From: Treponema sp.
GTDB lineage: Bacteria > Spirochaetota > Spirochaetia > Treponematales > Treponemataceae
Length of the DNA: 58,739 nt
Reading direction: 5' to 3'
Assembly: GCA_017551705.1 (NCBI GenBank)
Contig: JAFZLA010000059.1
Span: forward strand, 1-58,739
Shown in pieces: positions 26,439 through 35,200 of this stretch; the first letter of the stretch is position 1; each line of letters starts with the position of its first letter. Both the position numbers and the translations under genes were made by a program. The notes beneath the pieces are model-generated. The model worked only from the letters and a program-made list of their open reading frames with translations, was not told the origin of the DNA and searched no databases.

Positions 26439-26550
26439 AAAACGCTCTCGGGAGAATCGAACGGCCTTTCTCGCGGTTGCGTCTTTTAGGGTGTAACAGC
26501 AAGCATAACGCGCAAAGCGAGCGGCCGTCCGCCTTCTCCCTACGCGTTTT
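26439..26550 (+). repeat. Structured repeat, copy B
   Basis: The ends AAAACGCTCTCGGGAGAA (26439-26456) and TTCTCCCTACGCGTTTT (26534-26550) are near-identical to copy A at 19363. The interior differs but again can pair (CTCGCGGTTGCG with CGCAAAGCGAG). It lies between the divergent murE and queD promoters. Confidence 0.75.
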
Positions 26551-26561
26551 AATTGCTTGTA

Positions 26562-26590
26562 TTGTCATAACGGTTGCCTATTGGTATAAT
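26562..26590 (+). promoter_or_regulatory. Leaderless-type promoter of queD
   Basis: TTGTCA, 17 bp, TATAAT with an extended -10 TGG before it; the box ends 6 bases before the ATG. Confidence 0.8.
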
Positions 26591-26596
26591 GGCGCT

Positions 26597-26998
26597 ATGT
26601 TTGAAGTGCGAGTGGAAGATAGTTTTGCGGCGGCGCATTTTTTGCGCGACTATAACGGAAAGTGCGAGGCCTTGCACGGCCATAATTACAAGGTTTTTGT
26701 TCACGTTCGCGGAGACAAGCTGGACCAGGGCGGAATGCTCTTGGACTTTACGCAGCTCAAGGCCGCGCTAAAAAAGGTGTTGGCCGGCTTAGACCACACA
26801 AACCTTAACGACAACCCCTTCTTTGACCAAAATCCCAGCGCCGAGCGGATAGCGCTTTATATTTGCCAAGGCGTTCAGGCGCAATTGGATGGCGCCGCCG
26901 CCTCGACCGATTCTGGCCAGCAAAAAAATTGGCGCATTTATTCCGTCGATGTTTTTGAGACCGACAAAAACCGCGCCACGTATTATCCTGGTCAATAA
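26597..26998 (+). CDS. queD: 6-carboxytetrahydropterin synthase QueD
   Basis: A 133-residue enzyme of the PTPS/QueD family, which turns dihydroneopterin triphosphate into 6-carboxytetrahydropterin for queuosine. It shows the zinc-binding AAHFL and LHGHNY, and the catalytic Cys in GKCEALHGH, as in QueD rather than eukaryotic PTPS. The C-terminal Glu is in VDVFETDKN. A short insertion (LDGAAASTDSGQQ) lies before the last strand. The start at 26597 is set by the promoter immediately upstream; a longer frame from 26477 would run through the repeat. No other queuosine gene is nearby. Confidence 0.9.
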   Translation: MFEVRVEDSFAAAHFLRDYNGKCEALHGHNYKVFVHVRGDKLDQGGMLLDFTQLKAALKKVLAGLDHTNLNDNPFFDQNPSAERIALYICQGVQAQLDGAAASTDSGQQKNWRIYSVDVFETDKNRATYYPGQ

Positions 26999-27003
26999 AA
27001 AAA

Positions 27004-27025
27004 GCCGCCTCTCGGCGGCCTTTTT
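27004..27025 (+). terminator. Terminator after queD
   Basis: GCCGCC and GGCGGC pair around TCTC, with A before and five T after. Confidence 0.9.
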
Positions 27026-27043
27026 GGCATTACAACCAATTTG

Positions 27044-27100
27044 CGAGTTTTGCGCAAGCGCAAAACTCGTGTTTAAGCGAAAACTTGTTTTCGCTTAAAC
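27044..27100. repeat. Two adjacent palindromes at the chemoreceptor stop
   Basis: CGAGTTTTGCG pairs with CGCAAAACTCG around CAAG (27044-27069). Directly next to it GTTTAAGCGAAAAC pairs with GTTTTCGCTTAAAC around TT (27071-27100), a 14-bp stem that contains the stop codon of the chemoreceptor gene. They probably end its transcription, since the minus strand is followed by further hairpins. Confidence 0.7.
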
Positions 27101-29167
27101 TGTGAAGTTGTTGATTTCCTGTCCAATCTTGTAGATTGACTCTTTGAGAGTGCTGGTGACGTCGTTGAGGGCGGCTCCGGTCTCGTTGATCTTTTCGGCG
27201 CCCTGAGACATTTCTTCCATGCTTCCCTTCATTGTCAAAGTGGCGTCTTGCAAGCGGCGCACTTCGTCAAGAATCAACTTGTTGCCTTCTGTCATCTCTT
27301 CGCTGGCGTTGCGAACTTCCATTGAACCGTCGTTCATGTTCTTAAGCGCTTCGCTGATCTGGCGGCTTCCTTCTGTCTGCTCTTCCATAGCGGTGCGAAT
27401 CTGGATGACAAGCTGGTCTGTGTCGCGGATCTTGTCGGCAACGACTGTTAGGGCCTGGGCCGACTCGTCGCTGGCGGCAACTACGCTGCTGATTGATTCT
27501 TTAATCTTAGCCAACTGCTCGCCGATAGTCTTTGACTGGCCGGTAGAAGTTTCGCTAAGCTTTCTGATTTCGTCGGCAACAACGCTAAAGCCTTTTCCGG
27601 CGTCGCCCGCGTGGGCGGCCTCGATGGCGGCGTTCATGGCCAAGAGGTTGGTCTGGGCCGCGATGTTGGCGATGGCCTGGTTGGCGTCCTCAAGCATGGC
27701 AGACTGAGTTTCAATCTGCTGAATCTTTTCGTTGACGTCCTGCTGCTTTTTGAATCCGATGTCGGCGTTTTGGTTGAGCTCTTCAAAAGAGTTGGCCATT
27801 CTTTCTACGTTCTGGTTGACCGAAGAAATGTTTCCGATCATCTCTTCTACAGCGGCGGAAGCCTGAGTGATTCCGGCTGTCTGGCCTTCGATCATCTTGT
27901 TGAGAGAGTCGATGTTTGAAGAAATCTCGTTCACCGCGCCGGCTGTCTGGTTTACGCTCTGGCCCTGGTTTTCGATTTGCTTGTGGATTGAATCGATGTT
28001 GGCGATAATCTCGGTGATGGCGCTGGCAGTGTCTTGGCTGATGGCGCCCATGTTCTCGCCGCCAGATTCCAAATCCTTGTCCTGCTCTTTGATAATCTTG
28101 ACGATTGACTGCAAGCGCTCGACAAACTTGTTGAAGCCGCCTACAACTTCGCCAACTTCGTCCTTTGACTTAGAGTCAATGCGCTGTGTCAAGTCGGCGT
28201 TTCCGCTAGAAATCTTGAGCAAACTGTCGCGAACCGAAAGAACCGGCTTTACGACTACAAAGCGGACGATGATTGTCGTGAAGATTGAAACGATGATCAA
28301 GATTACGACCAATGACGGAATTACAAACTGCAAGGTCTGCTCTGTGGCGCTTGTGATTACGTGCTGGTTTTTTGCCATAAAGAGCATTCCAACAACTTGT
28401 CCGTCGGGGTTTTTGTGAGGAATATATATTGAGCGGTACTGCTTTCCGCCGATTATGTTGCTCAATCTAAGTTGCTCGCCCTTTCCCAAAACTTGGCTAA
28501 GAACCTGCTTGTTGTCGATTCTTGTTCCGGTCATCGGGTTGCCCTTGGCGTCGCGCAAAGTTGTGGAAACGCGCAAGTCTCCGCGGAACACTGTACATTC
28601 CGTTCCGTGCGCTTCTTTGACCAAGTTTACAAAGTCTTCTTTTACAAAGTCGTAGCCGGTAAGAACGGCTCCTACAACTTCGCCCTGGTAGCGGACTGGA
28701 GCGGCGTAGAACAAGCCCCACGCCACATAATCTTTTTCTACCCAAGAATAGCTTAAGGCGCTTCCGCTGATTACGTTCTGCCAAGCCTCAACGTCTTTTA
28801 CGCTCTTTCCGACTCCGACCGTTCCTGCCAAAACAGTTCCGCTGCGGTCTGCGATGAGCAAGTAGTCGGCGTCCATATTGCCGCGCTGTGACTGGACAAC
28901 GTTTTCCAAGAGGGCAACGTCGCCGGTTCCCAACGCGCTTGTTGTGCGGTTGAGGCCTGCCGTTGTCTTGGCTTCGGCCGCGAGGGTCTGTTCCCAGTTT
29001 TTAAGCAACAGCTCTCCGCCTCTTCCCGCTGTCTTTACTGTGTCGTCAATTTCGCTTGTGAAATTGTTCTTAAAAGTAAGAACTGAAATCGCGCAAATCG
29101 CGACTGATGACAAAATGACCATTACGGCCACAATCAAGAAAATCTTAAAGGATAGTTTAACTTTCAT
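27095..29167 (-). CDS. Methyl-accepting chemotaxis protein with Cache sensor
   Basis: A 690-residue receptor. Membrane helix 1 is at about residues 8-30, followed by a periplasmic Cache-type sensor ([13 protein letters not shown], then [33 protein letters not shown]). A second helix near residue 290 leads to HAMP and the signalling coil with [19 protein letters not shown]. The cytosolic half is close to that of the receptor at 13687, but the sensors differ, so the two see different ligands. AAGGAG precedes the ATG. The stop codon lies in a long palindrome. Confidence 0.95.
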   Translation of the reverse strand: MKVKLSFKIFLIVAVMVILSSVAICAISVLTFKNNFTSEIDDTVKTAGRGGELLLKNWEQTLAAEAKTTAGLNRTTSALGTGDVALLENVVQSQRGNMDADYLLIADRSGTVLAGTVGVGKSVKDVEAWQNVISGSALSYSWVEKDYVAWGLFYAAPVRYQGEVVGAVLTGYDFVKEDFVNLVKEAHGTECTVFRGDLRVSTTLRDAKGNPMTGTRIDNKQVLSQVLGKGEQLRLSNIIGGKQYRSIYIPHKNPDGQVVGMLFMAKNQHVITSATEQTLQFVIPSLVVILIIVSIFTTIIVRFVVVKPVLSVRDSLLKISSGNADLTQRIDSKSKDEVGEVVGGFNKFVERLQSIVKIIKEQDKDLESGGENMGAISQDTASAITEIIANIDSIHKQIENQGQSVNQTAGAVNEISSNIDSLNKMIEGQTAGITQASAAVEEMIGNISSVNQNVERMANSFEELNQNADIGFKKQQDVNEKIQQIETQSAMLEDANQAIANIAAQTNLLAMNAAIEAAHAGDAGKGFSVVADEIRKLSETSTGQSKTIGEQLAKIKESISSVVAASDESAQALTVVADKIRDTDQLVIQIRTAMEEQTEGSRQISEALKNMNDGSMEVRNASEEMTEGNKLILDEVRRLQDATLTMKGSMEEMSQGAEKINETGAALNDVTSTLKESIYKIGQEINNFTV

Positions 29168-29284
29168 GTCTTCTCCTTGTAAATAGTAGTAAGATTATAA
29201 CACTCTTTTTATTAGAATGCAAGTTTTTTTTATCGCGGTGAATTGAGGAAAATGACAATATTTTTGTATAGAGCGCAATCGCGG

Positions 29285-30049
29285 CTACATTCTGACGGGA
29301 ACGTTCGAAAGGGAAAGCTCCCGCTTGATTGCCTGGATTGTGTATTCGCCCGAGTGAACCATTGTGGCAATCAGGGCCGCGTCGGCCTGGCCTTTGGTCA
29401 AGACTTGCGCCAGGTGGTCAACGGTTCCGCCGCCGCCTGAGGCTATTACTGGAATCCGCAAATTTTCGGCCATCATTTTGGTCAAAGGAATTTCGTAGCC
29501 GGCCTTGGTTCCGTCAGCGTCAATCGAATTTAGGACGACCTCGCCAGCCCCCAAGTCCTGGGCTTTTTTGGCCCACTCAAGCGCGTCCAAGTCTGTCTGG
29601 ACCCGGCCGCCGTTTATGAAAACCCGGTAGCCGCTGGGGCATTCTGGGTCGCGCTTGGCGTCCATTCCAAGAACGATGCACTGGCTTCCAAAGACGCTGG
29701 CGCCCTGACGTATCAAGTCGGGGTTTTTAACCGCCTGCGAATTTAGGGAGACTTTCTCCGCTCCCGCAAGTATGGTGGAACGGATGTCTTCTATTGAACC
29801 AATTCCTCCTCCCACGCAAAAGGGGATGAAGACTTGGCTGGCCACCTTGCTTATCAATTCCAAAATCGGCCGCTCTCCGCGGGCGCTGGCCATGATGTCG
29901 TAAAAGACCAGCTCGTCCACGCCCTGCTCGTAGTATTTTTTTGCCATTTCGACGGGGTCGCCTATGTCCAAGTTGTTTTGAAATTTGACGCCCTTTGTGG
30001 TGCGGCCGTCCTTTACGTCAAGGCAAACAATGATTCGTTTTTTTAGCAT
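29285..30049 (-). CDS. hisF: Imidazole glycerol phosphate synthase subunit HisF
   Basis: A 254-residue TIM-barrel subunit that, with HisH, turns PRFAR and ammonia into imidazole glycerol phosphate and AICAR. The catalytic Asp lies in CLDVKDGR and a second in NSIDADGTK; the phosphate sites are VGGGIGS and ASGGGG. The gene overlaps the end of hisH by 7 bases, so translation is coupled. No other histidine gene is present in the window, so the rest of the pathway must be elsewhere, or the pair serves another amidation (see findings). Confidence 0.95.
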   Translation of the reverse strand: MLKKRIIVCLDVKDGRTTKGVKFQNNLDIGDPVEMAKKYYEQGVDELVFYDIMASARGERPILELISKVASQVFIPFCVGGGIGSIEDIRSTILAGAEKVSLNSQAVKNPDLIRQGASVFGSQCIVLGMDAKRDPECPSGYRVFINGGRVQTDLDALEWAKKAQDLGAGEVVLNSIDADGTKAGYEIPLTKMMAENLRIPVIASGGGGTVDHLAQVLTKGQADAALIATMVHSGEYTIQAIKRELSLSNVPVRM

Positions 30050-30714
30050 TCCAAGTCCCCCTCGACAAAATTTTTGATTATTTGCAGGCCGGCTTTTCCT
30101 GATTTTTCGGGGTGGAACTGGCAGGCAAAGACGTTTTTTTGCTGGATAACAGCGGGAACCATCGCTCCGTAGTTGGCGTAGCCTTTAATCACGGAAGGGT
30201 TGTCCGGCTGAATCACGTATGAGTGGACAAAGTAAAAGTCGCTCGATTCGGGAACGCCTTTTAGGATGGGGCAGGAGCCGCTGAAAGTCACGTCGTTCCA
30301 GCCCATGTGGGGAACTTTTCGCGAATGGTCTTGGGGGTTGAGGTCGCGGTCACGCCATACGTTCTTAAAGTGGCGGATTGTTCCCTGAACGATTCCAAGG
30401 CATTGCGTGTAGCTTTGCTGGCCGTTTGTGATCGAGCCGCCTTCTTCGCTTTTGTCAAAGATGATTTGCGCTCCGATGCAAATTCCCAAAAGCGGCTTTT
30501 TGTCGTCCGCCCAATTTTTGAGGAATGTGTCAAAGCCCGACATCACAAGCTCGCGCATCGCGTAGGCCGCCTCTCCGTCTCCCGGAAAAATCAAGCGGTC
30601 AACGTCCTTTAAGTCCGCCGGATTCTTTGAAAGAATGTAGGGCGCCTTTAGGTAGTCCAGCGCCCGCTCGACGCTCTTTATGTTTCCCGCGTTGTAGTCA
30701 ACGATTCCAATCAT
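30043..30714 (-). CDS. hisH: Imidazole glycerol phosphate synthase glutaminase subunit HisH
   Basis: A 223-residue class I glutamine amidotransferase. The nucleophile Cys is in GICIGAQ, and the His/Glu pair in CQFHPEKS. VDYNAGNIKSV at the N-terminus and VPHMGWN are HisH signatures. It feeds ammonia to HisF. TTGTCA-17-TAGGCT ends 6 bases before the ATG, so the hisHF mRNA should be leaderless. The IMPDH-like PGVG motif reads PGDGEAAYAM, slightly divergent. Confidence 0.93.
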   Translation of the reverse strand: MIGIVDYNAGNIKSVERALDYLKAPYILSKNPADLKDVDRLIFPGDGEAAYAMRELVMSGFDTFLKNWADDKKPLLGICIGAQIIFDKSEEGGSITNGQQSYTQCLGIVQGTIRHFKNVWRDRDLNPQDHSRKVPHMGWNDVTFSGSCPILKGVPESSDFYFVHSYVIQPDNPSVIKGYANYGAMVPAVIQQKNVFACQFHPEKSGKAGLQIIKNFVEGDLEC

Positions 30715-30720
30715 GGTTAA

Positions 30721-30749
30721 AGCCTATCAGATTTTGGGTAAAATGACAA
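30721..30749 (-). promoter_or_regulatory. Leaderless-type promoter of hisHF
   Basis: TTGTCA, 17 bp, TAGGCT on the minus strand, ending 6 bases before the hisH ATG. Confidence 0.75.
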
Positions 30750-30756
30750 CGCTTGC

Positions 30757-31014
30757 TTACGCCGATTCGCGGGCAATTTCCCAAATCAAGAATGAATTGT
30801 TTTTTATGTAGTTTTCCAATTCCATTAATTCGTCTTCCGAAAATCCGAATGTTTTGTAAAACATGTTGTTTGGCAGCTTGCCCTCCGCAAAGTCAAAGCC
30901 GCCGTTTTTATTTGGGCGCTCGAATCTAAAGTCGATTTCTTCAAAAGGCCCGTTTTTTTGTATTTTTGAGAATGTAAGAACAATGTCGTCAAGAGTGCTG
31001 TAATAAATTGCCAT
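30757..31014 (-). CDS. Small protein paired with DUF4160
   Basis: An 85-residue hydrophilic protein. The start at 31014 has AAGGAAG upstream, and the longer frame lacks a start signal. It follows the DUF4160 gene after 10 bases and is thus its operon partner. DUF4160 genes often have such a small partner, usually DUF2442, and the pair has been suspected to be a toxin-antitoxin system. This partner does not clearly show the DUF2442 pattern. The stop lies inside the hisH promoter region. Confidence 0.5.
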   Translation of the reverse strand: MAIYYSTLDDIVLTFSKIQKNGPFEEIDFRFERPNKNGGFDFAEGKLPNNMFYKTFGFSEDELMELENYIKNNSFLIWEIARESA

Positions 31015-31024
31015 AAACGCTTCC

Positions 31025-31279
31025 TTAAAATCCAAAATGTTGAAACCACCGCGCAATTATTGTATCGCGGTTTGCCCATATATATTTTTGAATTTTGTTC
31101 AAGTCTGCGGCGGAGATTGAATTGTCGTTGTATGCCAACTCAATCCCATCTCGAGAAACCCAAAACTTGGTGGCGTTGGGGCGTGGATCGCCTTTGCATA
31201 CATGAACATGAATCCTTTTTTCTTCATTGGACCAAAAGAAAAACTTAAAGCCCATAAAGTCTAACAACGCTTTTGGCAC
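31025..31279 (-). CDS. DUF4160 family protein
   Basis: An 85-residue protein with the DUF4160 pattern: FKFFFWSNEEKRIHVHVCKGD near the N-terminus, then FWVSRDGIELAY, and a C-terminal helix pair ending in IIARWFQHF. A GTG start at 31279 is proposed because GGAGG stands 7 bases upstream and the protein then opens MPKALLDF, typical of the family. The upstream ATG at 31300 lies only two bases after a TATAAT box and would not be in the mRNA. Function is unknown. Confidence 0.7.
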   Translation of the reverse strand: MPKALLDFMGFKFFFWSNEEKRIHVHVCKGDPRPNATKFWVSRDGIELAYNDNSISAADLNKIQKYIWANRDTIIARWFQHFGF

Positions 31280-31364
31280 TGTTGCGCCTCCGACATGCAT
31301 TATAGCGCAGTTTGCGGGGTTGCGCTAGGGGAATTTTTTTATGAAGATGAAAAAAAAGTTTTTC

Positions 31365-31392
31365 TTGACAAATCTATGTTTTAGTGTAAATT
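31365..31392 (+). promoter_or_regulatory. Promoter of the membrane/caspase operon
   Basis: TTGACA, 16 bp, TAAATT, about 40 bases before the ATG at 31432, which has its own GGAGG. Unlike the core genes it leaves a normal leader. Confidence 0.65.
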
Positions 31393-31431
31393 CGTAAACA
31401 GGGAGTCTGAGTTTTTAGAGCGGAGGAATTG

Positions 31432-31929
31432 ATGGGAGCGGAAGGAAATAAGGTGAATGTAGAGGAATTGTTGTTACGGCAATATGATGAAACTTTAAAC
31501 TCAAAAGACAGGCTCGAAGCAAAGCTCGCGTCGTATTTGACTGCGGACTCTCTTATATTGGCGACTTTGGCAACTTTTATTTCAATTTCTAAATCACAAT
31601 GCAATCTGAATAGCGATTGTTTTATTATCTCAAGCGCGGCGGTTTTTGCTATAGGATTGCTAAATTTGCTGATAATAGCAGTGTCTTTGATTCCTAGGAC
31701 ATTGTGGTCATTTAATCATGAGAAATTGTTACGCTTGCATTTTGCTGGCGCAGATGAGAGCGATCGTATCTTAAAAGAGAATGACAGATTTGTTTACAAG
31801 AATAAAAATGTCGTAGCTTTTGTAAGAAAAGGCTATGCCATCGTTTCTGCGGGGGTGTTGCTCCAAATACTCTGCTTTGCTTTTTCAACTATTGTTTTCT
31901 TTAAAATAATATTAAGGGGGATTTTGTGA
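31432..31929 (+). CDS. Three-helix membrane protein, effector-like
   Basis: A 165-residue protein with an amphipathic N-terminal helix (about 8-40), then membrane helices at about 40-55, 65-90 and 135-160, with a cytosolic loop between the last two. GGAGG is 5 bases before the ATG. This architecture recalls the small membrane effectors of nucleotide-signalling defence systems (Pycsar-TM, SLATT), but no diagnostic motif confirms it. The next gene overlaps it by 4 bases (GTGA), and then comes an exported caspase-like protein. It is the first gene of the operon. Confidence 0.6.
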   Translation: MGAEGNKVNVEELLLRQYDETLNSKDRLEAKLASYLTADSLILATLATFISISKSQCNLNSDCFIISSAAVFAIGLLNLLIIAVSLIPRTLWSFNHEKLLRLHFAGADESDRILKENDRFVYKNKNVVAFVRKGYAIVSAGVLLQILCFAFSTIVFFKIILRGIL

Positions 31930-32270
31930 GAATAATTATTAACGGAAAAAAGATGCATTTACGAAATGACGCGAATGATGAATGCTTAAAAACTGTGGAT
32001 GTTAGTGGCATTAAGAAGACGGAAAATGTAATAGACATAGAAGGCTTAGAAAATGTTGTTGTTAGGTATAATGGAGAGGCTTGTTTCTATGTTGAAAACT
32101 CCATTGTTGGATTTTATGAAACAAAAACAAAAGTGCCCGTAAGAAATGCCGTTATTTCTGCAACCAAAGGCTTGGGCGAATATAATATGGGAGACACTCT
32201 AAGTGAAATTAATATTGGCATTTCTAATCTTTCGTCTGGTTTGGGTGAAACGCACATTGGAAATCCGTGA
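31926..32270 (+). CDS. Small beta-rich hypothetical protein
   Basis: A 114-residue protein starting at GTG inside the previous stop (GTGA). The first 75 residues look like alternating beta strands (ENVIDIEGLENVVVRYNG, CFYVENSIVGFYE). The tail is Gly/Asn-rich with two similar parts (GLGEYNMG and GLGETHIG). There is no signal peptide, so it is cytosolic. The tight overlap with the membrane protein gene and the 21-base gap to the caspase-like gene indicate a shared role. No family is recognised. Confidence 0.5.
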   Translation: MRIIINGKKMHLRNDANDECLKTVDVSGIKKTENVIDIEGLENVVVRYNGEACFYVENSIVGFYETKTKVPVRNAVISATKGLGEYNMGDTLSEINIGISNLSSGLGETHIGNP

Positions 32271-32291
32271 TTAAGTCAACAGGAGCATTTT

Positions 32292-35200
32292 ATGAAGAAG
32301 TTTTGTCTTGTCGCGCTTTGTTTTTGGGCGACCGTGGCTTGGGCAAAGCCGGAGTTGGTTGTGCAGGAAGGAAATGATGGTGGTGTAAAATATCTAAAGT
32401 ATAGCAATGATGGCAAGTTTATAATGGCCGCAACAATGCATGAAGCAAAAATCTATGAAAGAAAAACTGGCATACTTGTAAAGTCCTTTTCTCTTGGAGA
32501 ATTTAAGGATTTCTCGCCTGATGTTAAATATATAGTTTCCATTGATCATGATGATAGGCGTATTTTTTTGACAAACATTGAAACACGAAAAAAAATTGCT
32601 ATCGGAGAGGAAAATGATGAAATATCAAAAACATACTCTTTTTCTCCTGACAGCAAATACCTTGCGGCTCCTAATACGGACTATATAGATATATACGATG
32701 TTGAGACTCACAAGAAAAACATCATCTTGCAAAAAAGCGGTTATTATTTCCATTCGCAAATAGCTTGGAGTGCTGACTGTCGTTATTTGAGCATATTGGC
32801 TTCCTGTAAAAAAGATCAAACACCTTCTGTGAATCTTGTTTATGACATGAAACAGAATAAGATAATCAAAGTGTGCGATGGATGCAAGGGTAAATACGCT
32901 CTTTATCTTACCGCTATTTCTCCTGACGCCACATATTTCGCTTATGCAAATTCTACAGAAATATATATAGAAAGTGTTTTTGACAGCAAAATATCAAAGA
33001 AAAAGTTTTTAATGTCTAAAGAATATGGAGATAAACCGCGTGGTCTAATATTTTCGCATGATGGGAAGAAAGTGTATGCGCTAAAAGAAATGCAATTTGT
33101 AGAATATGATGTTGAAAATGAAAAAATGTATAACCAGAATAGAAATTTTTCAGCTTTTAGCATTGCTTTTTCACCATACAATGCTGATGAAATTGCGATA
33201 GGGGCATATCAGAATATAGAAATACGATGCATGAACAGTTTGAAACAAAAAGAAAAAATATCTGGTGTTTCTCATTGGGGTTGTATATACCAAAATACAG
33301 CGAAAGAAGTTTTTTTTGTTTCAGATGCAGCTGGAGAAGAAACGGCTTTGTTTGCACAGGATTTTTCAAAAATGCCCCAGTCAGAAAATCTTACAAAAGA
33401 TGTTGCTGCTAGTGGGCTGGCATTTACAGAAGTCGGTTTATATTACTCGGATTATGAGAATAAAAAGATTGTCTTGCGCGATATAGAAAGCGGTCAGGAA
33501 AAAACTATCTTGCATAAGGTTGCGGCAGAAAAAATAATAGGCAGTCCTGACGGTTCATTACTTGCGATTTACGATAACGAAAAGAAAGAAACTTATGTAT
33601 ATGATGTTAAGAAAAAGAAAAAGATGCATGTTTTTGGGGTAGAAACAGGATTCACGATAATGTTTTCCAAATTTAGCATTTTTGATAGCTATATTTTTTT
33701 TTATGGGAATGATGGAAGCCAAATGGTGTATGATGTTAAACAAAATAAAACTGTGCTTATAGAAAAAAATATAAATTGGGCAAGTTTTTCTTTTGATGAG
33801 AAATATTTTGCTTTTTATAAAGATGCCGGTGATTATGGTAACGAAAAAGTTTATATCTACAGTACGGATAATTGGCGCGTTGTAAAGACTCTTGAGACTC
33901 GTGACGCTTGTTTTTTCTATCCCTTTTTCTCACTAAACAATAGATATGTTGGAATGCATGAGGTGGATGTGAATACAGGGGAAATATTTATTTCTGTATA
34001 CTCTGTTTCTGCTTGGGGTTTGATAAAAAAAATACCTGTTTCTGAAGTAGAAGTTGTATGTTTTTTTAATGAAGATTGTTCTAAGATTATCACATTGGGT
34101 GGTGCGGGTATAGTGCATTGTTATTCAGTCGAGACTGGAGAACTTCTTACGTCTACGATGGGCGATGCAAATGGTGACTGGCTGACATATACCCCCGAAG
34201 GCTATTTTAACGGCAGCGATGGCGGTATCAGCAAATTTGTTCACCTTGTTGACGGAATGAAAGTCAGCGAACTTGGCCAATACGCTCAAGTTCTCTACCG
34301 CCCGGACCTTGTTGCCGCAAAACTTCAAGGCAAGGACATTTCCAATGAGGCAAAAGGCGTGTCGTTTTCAGAGCTTGTCGTCACAGGCGAGCCGCCCCTT
34401 GTCAAGTTTGTCGACACGCCATCTACTTCCGCGTCGCGCGACGTGACTGTGAACTTTACCGTTCAAGACCAGGGCGGCGGAATCGGTTCCGTCTACATTA
34501 AGTTGAACGGCAAGGCAATTCAGCTGGCGGAAGGCTCGCGCAAATTGTCGCTGGAGGGCGGAGCGGCAAACTCGGCAAATAAGCAGGGCGCGGCGTCATT
34601 TTTGTACAGCCAGCCGGTCACTTTGCAAAACGGCGACAACGCGATTGAAGCCTACGCAACCAATTCCGCAGGAAAAATAGAAAGCCTCCATGCGGCGACA
34701 AAAATTTCTTGGCAGGGAAAAAGCGACAAGCCCAACCTTTATGTCCTTTCTGTCGGCGTGAACAAGTACCGCGACAAAAGTTTGTGGCTGCAATATTCCG
34801 TCGCCGACGCTGAGGCGGTTTCCAAAACTTTTGGCGGACAAAAAAAATCTCTTTACCAAAATATTTACACTCACGAACTCTTTGACGGTGATGTAACGAA
34901 AGAGGGTCTTGCCGCCCAGTTTGCCGAATTGGCGCCGAAGGTCAAGGCTGACGACGTGTTTATTTTGTTCATAGTAGGACACGGAACGACAAGCCAAAAG
35001 ACTGGCGACTACTATTTCATTCCGTCAAATTTCAGGTACACTGACGCGGACGCGATAATTTCTCAAGGCGTTTCAAAAGACGACATTCTAAAATACATGT
35101 CCAGCATAAAGGCCGGAAAAACTCTTATTATGCTTGATACTTGCAATTCCGGCGCCTTTGTCAGCGACAAGTCCATGCGGGGCTTTGTAGAAAAGTCCGC

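Noticed and set aside
26477-26596. N-terminal extension of queD by 40 codons
   Set aside because: It runs through the structured repeat and the promoter; the family begins at MFEVRVEDSFAAAH.
27219-28418. Several open frames opposite the second chemoreceptor
   Set aside because: They mirror the coiled-coil codons of the receptor; similar shadows occur opposite the first receptor at 13727-15004.
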